The notes under the pieces are model-generated. The model was not told where the DNA came from. It saw nothing but the letters and a program-made list of their open reading frames with translations, and ran no database searches. The position numbers and the translations under genes are program-made. A stretch of 24,623 nt of DNA. Source: a virus. Location of the stretch: the IMG/VR virus record IMGVR_UViG_3300023184_000495, positions 1 to 24,623 of that record. The stretch is one strand, 5' to 3'. Of this stretch, positions 14,763 through 21,769 are shown piece by piece. Each line of letters begins with the position of its first letter. The stretch's first letter is position 1.

Positions 14763-16064
14763 TTGGACGGATTCGGAACCGTTGAAGAATATTCCGCTAG
14801 AGCCATTCAAATAAATCAAAACTTTTTGACTGTAAGCGATCATGGAATGTTGGGTGCAGTTCCAAGGCAAATAAAGGCTTGCGAAATAATTTGTGACAAA
14901 TACGGAAAAGACAAATTGTCTCCTATATTTGCCGCAGAGCTTTATATGAATCCTTTGCAGCCAGATTCAAAGAATTCAGAAGAACTATCCAAATATACAT
15001 CAGAATTATCTCCTGATGAAATGAATATATTTAAAGCAAGTCCGCATTTACTTGCCATTGCTTATAATGAGACAGGATATAAAAATCTTGTAAATTTAAC
15101 CTCTTGGGGATTTACAAGAGGTTTTTATCGTAAGCCAAGAGTTAATTACGAACAATTATTGCTTCACAAAGAAGGACTGTATTTCACTTCGTGTTGTTAC
15201 AACAGTGAAATAGGCAGGGCATTTGATGCTGGTGGCGAAGAATCAGCATTTCAAATGATTGAAAAATATATTTCTATGTTTGGTAAAGATAATTATTATC
15301 TTGAAATAATGTTGTTAGATTTCAAGAAGCAAAAGCCATACAATCAATTTATCGTTAAAGCAAAAGAAAAATATAATTTAAAAATTATATTGAGTCAGGA
15401 TTGCCATTATTGTTTGCAAGAAGATAGCCACTATCAAAGATTAATGTTGATGGTACAGACGAATAGAACAATTCAAGAAATTCAAAACGCACTCAAAGAA
15501 GATGCCATGAGAGACTTCTTTGAGTTGCAAGATGCCAATTTATGGATGAAGTCCGAGGAAGAACTAAATGATAAATGGTTAAGTGATTATAGCGATGTTG
15601 TTCCTTATGAAATATTTTGTGAAGCAAAAAGTACTACTGTTGAAATATGCAGAAAAGCAAAAGGCGTGAAACTTGATAGAAGTTTAAAATTACCAAGTTT
15701 TCCTGATTGTGATGAAAAATTAAAAGAATTAGTCGTATATGGTTATCGCAAGAAAAAACTACCAGATACAAATGAATATAAAAGCAGAATCAAAGAAGAA
15801 CTTGGTTTGATAACAAGAAAAGGATTTAGCACATATTTTCTTATTCAGAAGATGATGACTGATGAAGCTAGAAAGTGGTGTAAAGAATTTTTAGGCGGAG
15901 ATGGGTCGCAAGCAGTTGGTCCGGGTAGGGGTTCTTGTTGTGGCTCATTGATTTGTTATTGTTTGGGCATTACAGATGTTGATCCAATAAAAGAAGATCT
16001 GCTTTTTTCTAGATTCATGAGTGAAGCTAGAGGTGGCAGATCTATAAAATTAGAAATGGAATGA
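14763..16064 (+). CDS. dnaE: DNA polymerase III alpha, N-terminal fragment (PHP plus start of palm)
   Basis: This frame of 433 codons from TTG 14763 continues the PHP domain: LDGFGTVEEYSARA, LTVSDHGML, PIFAAELYMN and ILSQDCHYC are the successive PHP motifs. It then enters the polymerase palm: RIKEELGLITRKGFSTYFLI and the nucleotide-binding GPGRGSCCGSLICYCLGITDVDP near the end. It stops after LLFSRFMSEARGG plus eight extra residues, just before the PDIDVDY catalytic motif, which is on the next fragment. The coding frame is open upstream to GGC 14745. Landing of bypassing ribosomes at TTA 14760, or initiation at TTG with GGAG upstream, are both possible. The protein must pair with the second fragment to make an active site. 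Confidence 0.9.
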   Translation: MDGFGTVEEYSARAIQINQNFLTVSDHGMLGAVPRQIKACEIICDKYGKDKLSPIFAAELYMNPLQPDSKNSEELSKYTSELSPDEMNIFKASPHLLAIAYNETGYKNLVNLTSWGFTRGFYRKPRVNYEQLLLHKEGLYFTSCCYNSEIGRAFDAGGEESAFQMIEKYISMFGKDNYYLEIMLLDFKKQKPYNQFIVKAKEKYNLKIILSQDCHYCLQEDSHYQRLMLMVQTNRTIQEIQNALKEDAMRDFFELQDANLWMKSEEELNDKWLSDYSDVVPYEIFCEAKSTTVEICRKAKGVKLDRSLKLPSFPDCDEKLKELVVYGYRKKKLPDTNEYKSRIKEELGLITRKGFSTYFLIQKMMTDEARKWCKEFLGGDGSQAVGPGRGSCCGSLICYCLGITDVDPIKEDLLFSRFMSEARGGRSIKLEME

Positions 16065-16067
16065 AAA

Positions 16068-16565
16068 TTAAATTATATTTTTATTTTTCAATTCGATAAC
16101 CAAGCTGCTTGCGAAAGTTGTATTTTTACAAAATTCTACAGTTTCTTTAATTGTTTTGTGCATATTTGCTGGAACAATAGAACCTTCGTTTTTTATCTTT
16201 TTAGCTAATTGTGAAACTTTCATATTTCTAGTTTCTTTAGCCCATTCAGATACCGAGCTTACTTTTGGTTCGTAAATAAGTTTCTTATCGCCTTCGTGTC
16301 CAAGTCCTTCTGAATCATCTTTACATTTTGAAGATTTCATTTCCTTGCCTTCATCGCCAAGACCATCTTCTGGTTCTGCAATAAATTTAGATTTTTTGGT
16401 TGGATTTGAATATGGGGATGGTTTTTCTTTTTGTCCATCGTATTTTTCTGGGGAATTTGGAGGTTCATCGTCAAATGTAGCAATGAGTTTTACATCTGGA
16501 TCTTCTTGCATTTTGCCCTTGGAATTCAAATATTCATGAAAGGAAATAAATTCGGTTTTGTTCAT
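16068..16565 (-). CDS. Unknown protein with capsid-targeting-like N terminus, inserted between dnaE fragments
   Basis: A 165-residue minus-strand protein, ATG 16565 preceded by AAGGTG. It starts MNKTEFISFHEYLNSKGKM, matching the short amphipathic N-terminal pattern of other small genes here. A low-complexity middle has an imperfect repeat (DGLGDEGKEM and EGLGHEGDKK) and many Pro, Ser, Lys and Glu. The C-terminal part is more regular (SVSEWAKETRNMKVSQLAKK, then MHKTIKETVEFCKNTTFASS). No enzyme motif is seen. It is convergent with the N-terminal dnaE fragment, only 3 nt apart, and divergent from the tmRNA. It is probably a virion-internal protein unrelated to the polymerase. Confidence 0.65.
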   Translation of the reverse strand: MNKTEFISFHEYLNSKGKMQEDPDVKLIATFDDEPPNSPEKYDGQKEKPSPYSNPTKKSKFIAEPEDGLGDEGKEMKSSKCKDDSEGLGHEGDKKLIYEPKVSSVSEWAKETRNMKVSQLAKKIKNEGSIVPANMHKTIKETVEFCKNTTFASSLVIELKNKNII

Positions 16566-16639
16566 TTTTCACCTTGATTTTTTAAAGTACAAACATTATT
16601 GATATATATGTTGCGTTTTATATTTTTTATATGAAATTC

Positions 16640-16980
16640 GGGGGCGAGATAGTTTCGATTGTTGTGGAATTTCAATTGTTGCATGTAGTGGTTGATCGAA
16701 AGGCCACTTAAAACTTCGATCACAATATAGGTGCAGAACCTGTTTTTTCTATGGCTGCTTAATTAAGCTACCTCAAATTTAGAAGATTTTGACTATTCTA
16801 AATTTGCATTAGTCAAATAGTTTTGGTGTATGTTGTGGACATCAAGGCAAAATTCAACAAATCGTTTGCGAAAATTTTTGGTTGTTATAAATTCGTAAAT
16901 TAAACTTTAATAATAACACAAACATGTAGACGCACTTGAGATGAGATAGCAAGACACCGGGGCGGTTCCGGTCGCCTCCA
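16640..16980 (+). ncRNA. ssrA: Transfer-messenger RNA (tmRNA)
   Basis: A complete one-piece tmRNA of 341 nt. GGGGGCG (16640-16646) pairs fully with CGCCTCC (16973-16979), and a G3-U70 wobble marks it for alanyl-tRNA synthetase; the discriminator is A16980 and CCA is not encoded. The 5' side continues AGATAGTTTCGATTG, like the tmRNA D-loop region. Pseudoknot 1 is formed by AGTGG/CCACT (16687-16691 with 16704-16708) and GATCGAA/TTCGATC (16694-16700 with 16715-16721). Eleven nt later comes the resume codon GCA, with UAG at -5 to -3 as in E. coli. The 3' end has the 17-nt T arm with stem ACCGG/CCGGT, but the 7-nt loop is GGCGGTT instead of TTCRANN. T-rich sequence follows and may end transcription. 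tmRNA rescues stalled ribosomes. Confidence 0.95.
16733..16762 (+). other. tmRNA tag reading frame (AEPVFSMAA-stop)
   Basis: From resume codon GCA 16733 the frame reads A-E-P-V-F-S-M-A-A and stops at TAA 16760-16762. The final Ala-Ala is the usual protease-recognition end; Met replaces the common Leu or Val before it. The region after the stop (TTAAGCTACC) fits helix 5 of tmRNA. With the alanine carried by the tmRNA itself, the added tag would be ten residues. Confidence 0.9.
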
Positions 16981-17034
16981 CTTTTTTCATTTTTTAGACT
17001 TCCACAAAAAGTTAATTTTTATTATTGTTTAAAC

Positions 17035-18705
17035 ATGGCTATAAACAGAGAAAGCATTGTATCTTATTTAAAAAATAAGATTGAAGACGAAAGCATCCTT
17101 TATCAAAAAAGGTTGAATTGGGAGATTGCGGAAATAGACGCAAAAGAAAAATGGGATTATTTTATAAATCTTTATTTGTACAAAAAGAAATTCGATACAA
17201 ATAAAAACAATTTATTGGTTCCATATCTTTTAGGGATAGTTATTGATTTTGATATCAACAAGAATCCAGAATGTTACTTTGGTGAGTTTCCAGATATCGA
17301 TGTCGATTACATTGGTACGGTTAGAGATTATTTGAAAAACGAATGGGCAAAAAAACAGTTTGGTGAAAATTATGTTTGTAGTATTGGGAACTATACAACA
17401 TTTGGAATCAAGTCTGCACTTATCGATATGGCTAGGGTTCACGGTATACCAAGAGAAGACATTCTTGTTTTAACAAAAGATCTTGATGCAAAAGACGAAG
17501 AAGGTAAAGCCTTGACATGGGAAGCTGCCATGAGGCTGTATCCTGCGTTGAAGAAATTTTGCGATGAACATCCAGATGTCGCCAAAGCATCTCAAAAACT
17601 AATCAATCGCAATAGAGGAATGGGTGTACATGCTGGTGGCTTAATTATAAGTTCCATTCCGTTGACCGATTTGGTTCCTTTGGTTAAAAGAAAGGAAAGT
17701 CCACAAGCATCTGCTTGGGTGGAAGGTTTACATGGTCAAGACTTACAGCCAGTAGGATTAGTTAAATTCGATCTATTAGTTGTATCGAATCTATCGCAGA
17801 TAGCTCAATGTTGTGAATTGGTCAAGCATAGGCATGGTTTAACTTCCATATGTGCTTTGGAATCTCAGCCAGACTGGACAGATGTAGATAAATGGAGAAA
17901 TGACGAGAAATCATTGGCTATGGCTAATGATGGAGATTTAAAGTGTGTATTTCAATTTGATAGCGAAGGAATTAGAAAGTTAGCAAAAGATGGAGGGGTG
18001 ACATCCTTTGATGATATGGTTGCTTATTCTTCTATTTATAGGCCCGGTCCTTTGAACATGAAAATGCACGAGAGATATATTGAAAGGAAAAGAGGCAGAG
18101 AACAATATAGCTTGCACCCAATTTTAGATTCCATATTAGGCAAAACATATGGAGTTATGATTTACCAAGAACAAGTTATGCAAATTTTGAATAAAGTAGG
18201 TGGGATTCCATTAAAAGATTGTGAGGCCGTAAGAAAGGCTATTTCTAAGAAAAAAGTAGAGGCATTTTTAAAATATAAAGAAATGTTTGTTAAGAACGGA
18301 CAAGTAAGTTTAAATTGTTCAGAAAAAGAAATAAACAGCTTGTTTGATCAAATAATTTCCTTTTCAGAATATGGCTTTAACAGATGTGTAACGAAGGACA
18401 ACCTTGTTTACGATCATGTTCGTAAAAGTTATGTGACGATTGGTGAGTTATTTGAGGAGTTTCAGTCCGAAGGTGGCACACAAGTTATCCTTGATTCTTT
18501 TGTAGACAACAAGATAATTAAGGATAATCTAGTTGATGTGTTTGAGACAGGAGAAAAAGAAGTTTATGAAATCGAATTGGATAATGGAATTACTTTGCGT
18601 ACAACGCTAGATCATAAATTTATGTGTTCTAATGGTTTGTATCATACTATTCAAGAAATTTTTGATAATGATTTAGAAATATTATCGGATTCATACTCTA
18701 TGTAA
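17035..18705 (+). CDS. dnaE: DNA polymerase III alpha, middle fragment with N-terminal half of a split intein
   Basis: The 556-residue product carries the catalytic core of DnaE. PDIDVDY (86-92) supplies the first two active-site Asp, and VKFDLL (243-248, D246) supplies the third. The GVHAGG block (197-202), VFQFDSEG, YRPGPL and YGVMIYQEQVMQI are also present. Residues 1-85 resemble a degenerate second copy of the palm segment at the end of the N-terminal fragment (YQKRLNWEIAEID, DYFINL, LLVPYLLGI), but without GPGRGS. The polymerase part ends at FSEYGFNR (ending at base 18384); from C451 to the end it is an N-intein. ATG 17035 has no clear ribosome site and lies 54 nt after the tmRNA. Its product must be trans-spliced to the fragment starting at 19842. 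Confidence 0.93.
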   Translation: MAINRESIVSYLKNKIEDESILYQKRLNWEIAEIDAKEKWDYFINLYLYKKKFDTNKNNLLVPYLLGIVIDFDINKNPECYFGEFPDIDVDYIGTVRDYLKNEWAKKQFGENYVCSIGNYTTFGIKSALIDMARVHGIPREDILVLTKDLDAKDEEGKALTWEAAMRLYPALKKFCDEHPDVAKASQKLINRNRGMGVHAGGLIISSIPLTDLVPLVKRKESPQASAWVEGLHGQDLQPVGLVKFDLLVVSNLSQIAQCCELVKHRHGLTSICALESQPDWTDVDKWRNDEKSLAMANDGDLKCVFQFDSEGIRKLAKDGGVTSFDDMVAYSSIYRPGPLNMKMHERYIERKRGREQYSLHPILDSILGKTYGVMIYQEQVMQILNKVGGIPLKDCEAVRKAISKKKVEAFLKYKEMFVKNGQVSLNCSEKEINSLFDQIISFSEYGFNRCVTKDNLVYDHVRKSYVTIGELFEEFQSEGGTQVILDSFVDNKIIKDNLVDVFETGEKEVYEIELDNGITLRTTLDHKFMCSNGLYHTIQEIFDNDLEILSDSYSM

Positions 18706-18712
18706 GAGTATG
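18692..18712 (+). promoter_or_regulatory. Stop-start hairpin between N-intein and endonuclease gene
   Basis: CATACTC (18692-18698) and GAGTATG (18706-18712) form a perfect 7-bp stem with loop TATGTAA. The loop holds the stop codon of the N-intein frame (TAA 18703-18705) and the 3' arm holds the ATG of the endonuclease (18710). A ribosome terminating on the first gene would open it, so endonuclease translation may depend on upstream translation. Confidence 0.5.
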
Positions 18713-19810
18713 AAACATCATGAATACTTGCAATACAAACATTTAAGGAAACTTTATTTTAAAGGAAAATATTATAAAGAAATTTCTGTAGAATTAAAGA
18801 CTACCGTTGACTATATTAGCCAGAAAGTCAAAGAACATAATCTCAATGATAAGCGAGAGCGTTGGTACGAGTATTTAGTGACACATGCATATGGAACGGA
18901 AAAACAATTGTGTGAAGTTGCCACTTTGGTTGGAATCAGTGTTTCTATTTTGAATAGAGTCAAGCGTAAGCTGGGAATTAAAACTAAGCGATTTACTATC
19001 CACAACAAGAGGATAACCAGCGATATTAAAGATCAAATGGTTGATTTTTATAAATCTGGAATGACTGGCACAGAAGTCGCCAAAAAATTTGGCTACAAAA
19101 CATCTAAGACAGTCGAAGATGTATTAAAAGAAAAAAATGTAGAAGCAAGAGAGGCGTGTTTTCGTCGCAAATATGACTACGATTTTTTTAAATTAGTTAA
19201 TTCTCATGACAAAGCGTACATTCTTGGTTTACTCTATACAGATGGTTATATTTATAAAGACTACGCTGGTTTTGCGATTCAGTTAACTGAGGGTGATCGA
19301 TATTTGCTCGAAAGGATTGCTGCTAAAATCGGTCTTGGTGCTTCAGTAATTCACATCAACTGTGATGGCAAGAGAAAAAAAATGCCTAATGCTAAGGACA
19401 TGGCAAGGCTTGGCGTTTATTCCAAAGTATTGGCCAAACAAGTAAAAAAACTTGGTGTCGTAAAAAGAAAAACTTATCATCTATCTGTTTCGTCTAATCT
19501 TATACCAAAGAAGTATCGTTACAGTTTACTTCGTGGAATAATAGATGGTGATGGATCTGTTGGTGTAGACAAAAGAGGTGTTATTTGGCTGAAAGTGTGC
19601 ATGAAGTCTGAGCAATTTGCAAAAGATATTTGTAGTTTGTTTCCTGATGACTTTTCGTTTAATAAATTTCAGAATAATTATGGTGACATGTATTACATTT
19701 CTATCCTTGGTGGTCGAAGCAACACTATTCGAATGTTGCGAAAAATATACAAGCATAAAGGCGATCTTTACTTACAGCGAAAATATGATAAAATTTATTC
19801 TTATCTATAA
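18710..19810 (+). CDS. LAGLIDADG homing endonuclease within split intein
   Basis: A 366-residue protein with three helix-turn-helix-like segments in its N-terminal half (about 14-42, 65-88 and 106-141, for example MTGTEVAKKFGYKTSKTVEDVL) and a two-motif LAGLIDADG domain: YILGLLYTDGYI (about 170-181) and LLRGIIDGDGSV (about 273-284). The acidic residues of each motif (Asp in YTDGY and in DGDGS) are present, so it is probably active. Such enzymes cut an intein-less allele and spread the element by recombination. The start is ATG 18710, four bases after the N-intein stop. It is a free-standing protein, not fused to the intein, which sets this element apart from most inteins. The HTH part likely binds the target or its own promoter. 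Confidence 0.9.
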   Translation: MKHHEYLQYKHLRKLYFKGKYYKEISVELKTTVDYISQKVKEHNLNDKRERWYEYLVTHAYGTEKQLCEVATLVGISVSILNRVKRKLGIKTKRFTIHNKRITSDIKDQMVDFYKSGMTGTEVAKKFGYKTSKTVEDVLKEKNVEAREACFRRKYDYDFFKLVNSHDKAYILGLLYTDGYIYKDYAGFAIQLTEGDRYLLERIAAKIGLGASVIHINCDGKRKKMPNAKDMARLGVYSKVLAKQVKKLGVVKRKTYHLSVSSNLIPKKYRYSLLRGIIDGDGSVGVDKRGVIWLKVCMKSEQFAKDICSLFPDDFSFNKFQNNYGDMYYISILGGRSNTIRMLRKIYKHKGDLYLQRKYDKIYSYL

Positions 19811-19841
19811 ATAAATTTATATTTCTTAGAAGGCGATAACG

Positions 19842-21275
19842 ATGAAGATATGCAAGATTAAATCGATAAAACATTTGGGAATGCAAAAAACTTACAATTT
19901 GACGATGGCATCTGAACAGCACAATTATGCAATTTGTGGAACTACTCCAAGCAAATTTGTCATCAGTCGTAATTCCCATGCCGTTGCGTACATGTACATA
20001 AGTGCTAGGCTTCTTTATTTGAAATCTCATTATCCATTGGAGTTTTACGCTTCTATTTTGAAATGCGAAAATGTATCTGATAAGATTAAGGACTATAAGA
20101 TAGAGGCAAAAAATCACAACATTGAAATAAGAACTTTGGATTTAAACAATTCTAAAGAAGGCTTTGGTTTGGTTGACGATAATTTGTATTTTGGATTTTC
20201 TAATGTAAAGGGCATAGGCACAGAGCCAGCGAAAAGGATAGTTGAGGGTCAGCCATACTCTGGATTTGAAGATTTTTTAAAGAGATTTGGCACAGACGCT
20301 TCGGTTCTTAAGTGTCTTATTGGTTTGCGTTGTTTCAAGGAAGCTGATCCTGTAGTTCTTTGGAAGTACCTTGAGTTTTTCAAAGAATATAAAAAGAAAA
20401 TTGTCGATAAAGAAAATAGATTTAAAAACAATTTTGATAAATCCGAAGAACTATATGGTTTTTTTACATCTAATTCTGAAACAATTAAATTTTCCGATTT
20501 AACTGGTGACGATCCTTTTTCTGATGTTTATTGGCAACAATATGATACCGAAATCGAGATCGAAATAGAAAAAGAAACAGAATGCGATGCTGATGAAGGA
20601 GAATATTCAAAAATCGTTATAAAAAATATAAAAGTAGATGAGTCTGGTTTGATTATAGAAGAAGAAAGATTGAAATATTTTAAAAAAATAAAAGTAAAGA
20701 AAAAACTTAATCGTCTTAACGAACTAAAGAAACTATGGTCTAAAAGACAACAGAATCTTGAAAAATATAAAAGTGTTTTTAATATTCCTAGTTTTGAATC
20801 TTTTAATCCCGAAAAACAAACAATCGATAAAAACATACAAAGTGAGCTTGAAGATTTATTTGGATGTGAGAAAAAGTATTATGGATTTTCTTGGACAAGT
20901 AAATTGTCTAATAGTTCTATGAGTAAAACATTTTCTTTAAGAAAAGAAAATAAAATTGGCAATGGATATGTGGAATTTGAAATTGTAGATGTTAAAAAAT
21001 ATAAAACTAAAGCTGGTGCTGATTATTTGCAAATAAAAGGTCAAGACTTCGATGGTATAGAAGAAAGAATAAATGTTTGGTCGGAAGATGTGGAGAGATG
21101 GCATCAAGAATTGAAAAAAGGTAACTTAATTAGAATGAAAGTAACTCCGCCATCTAAAGGGTTTAATACTTTCAGCATAGAATCCAACAGATCGAAAAAT
21201 TATGTTAAAAAGAACATGATTTGGACTTCGAAAGAAGAAGACCCTAGAGTTATAATTTTGAAAGGAATAGACTAA
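19842..21275 (+). CDS. dnaE: DNA polymerase III alpha, C-terminal fragment preceded by C-intein
   Basis: The 477-residue product starts with the 44-residue C-intein (to N44) and continues S45-HAVAYMYISARLLYLKSHYPLEFYASIL, the DnaE block after GFN(K/R). Next come LYFGFSNVKGIG (helix-hairpin-helix region, about 107-118) and FEDFLKRFG. A long charged segment (about 190-300, Lys/Glu-rich) has no bacterial counterpart that I recognise. At the end is an OB-fold-like domain (VEFEIVDVKKYKTKAGADYLQIKG, then NLIRMKVTPP). The usual C-terminal clamp-binding and tau-binding regions are not apparent, so clamp contact may differ. AGAAGG lies upstream of ATG 19842. After trans-splicing this completes the polymerase. 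The stop overlaps the next ATG (TAATG). Confidence 0.92.
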   Translation: MKICKIKSIKHLGMQKTYNLTMASEQHNYAICGTTPSKFVISRNSHAVAYMYISARLLYLKSHYPLEFYASILKCENVSDKIKDYKIEAKNHNIEIRTLDLNNSKEGFGLVDDNLYFGFSNVKGIGTEPAKRIVEGQPYSGFEDFLKRFGTDASVLKCLIGLRCFKEADPVVLWKYLEFFKEYKKKIVDKENRFKNNFDKSEELYGFFTSNSETIKFSDLTGDDPFSDVYWQQYDTEIEIEIEKETECDADEGEYSKIVIKNIKVDESGLIIEEERLKYFKKIKVKKKLNRLNELKKLWSKRQQNLEKYKSVFNIPSFESFNPEKQTIDKNIQSELEDLFGCEKKYYGFSWTSKLSNSSMSKTFSLRKENKIGNGYVEFEIVDVKKYKTKAGADYLQIKGQDFDGIEERINVWSEDVERWHQELKKGNLIRMKVTPPSKGFNTFSIESNRSKNYVKKNMIWTSKEEDPRVIILKGID

Positions 21276-21769
21276 TGTCAGATGAACATATAATTGATGA
21301 GAAGAATTTTGATCAATATTTTTTCGATGTAAGAATAAATAAACCTCAAAAAAACCAAGTGTTAGTTAAATATTCTGCTATGGCAGAATTAGTCGATGGA
21401 GTGATGAAGAAAAATCTCATAGAGCTTTGTAAAAAAGACAAAGTACATGCTGCGACACAAGTTATGCGAAAATTGGCTGGATCTTGTGAGATTGATAGCG
21501 TAAGAGTCCTTAAAGAGATGTGCCAAGATATCATTGGCGGAATGTCAGATGAAGAAGTCGAAAAAAAGATATATAAATATAAATTTGAAATGTTTTATTA
21601 TACAGAAAAGAAATACATACCAGATGATCCACATTGGTCTGCGATAAGTATAAATAATTTAGATTCATTTTTAGAAGGCAAAGATCATGTTATTTCAGAC
21701 GAAAACAATGCTGACAACAAACTAATCATAAGCAGCAAGATAATCGATCATGCCACACAGGAAAGTTAG
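21275..21769 (+). CDS. Unknown protein coupled to dnaE
   Basis: A 164-residue protein starting in the TAATG that ends dnaE, so its translation is probably coupled to the polymerase. It is globular and rich in Lys, Asp and Ile. The middle (SAMAELVDGVMKKNLIELCKKD in pieces, about 29-50) looks helical, followed by VMRKLAGSCEIDSVRVLKEMCQDIIGG (about 63-90). Four cysteines are present but without a zinc-knuckle spacing. No family is recognised. Its neighbours suggest a role next to replication, but that is only by position. The 3' end overlaps the following gene by 20 nt. Confidence 0.6.
   Translation: MSDEHIIDEKNFDQYFFDVRINKPQKNQVLVKYSAMAELVDGVMKKNLIELCKKDKVHAATQVMRKLAGSCEIDSVRVLKEMCQDIIGGMSDEEVEKKIYKYKFEMFYYTEKKYIPDDPHWSAISINNLDSFLEGKDHVISDENNADNKLIISSKIIDHATQES

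Larger units (their letters stand above)
18385..19973 (+). mobile_element. Split intein with embedded homing-endonuclease gene
   Basis: The N-intein (18385-18702, 106 residues) starts with Cys and has block A (CVTKDNLVYDH) and block B (GEKEVYEIELDNG, then TTLDHKFM with the TxxH motif). The C-intein (19842-19973, 44 residues) has block F (KTYNLTMASEQHNY) and block G ending FVISRN, followed by Ser as the +1 residue. Between them is a separate LAGLIDADG endonuclease gene. Joining the flanks gives EYGFNR-SHAVAY, the uninterrupted DnaE sequence. The layout matches the fractured-gene split inteins known from phage metagenomes. Confidence 0.9.

Noticed and set aside
16640-16980. Ordinary tRNA genes at the ends of the structured RNA
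   Set aside because: The two tRNA-like ends are far apart, joined by pseudoknots and a short tag frame. Together they form a tmRNA, and no anticodon arm is present.
16050-17300. A second split intein or an intron at the first dnaE break
   Set aside because: The first fragment has only eight extra residues after SEARGG, too few for an N-intein. The second begins with a DnaE-like segment, not intein blocks F/G. The gap is filled by a minus-strand gene and the tmRNA, with no group I or II core seen.
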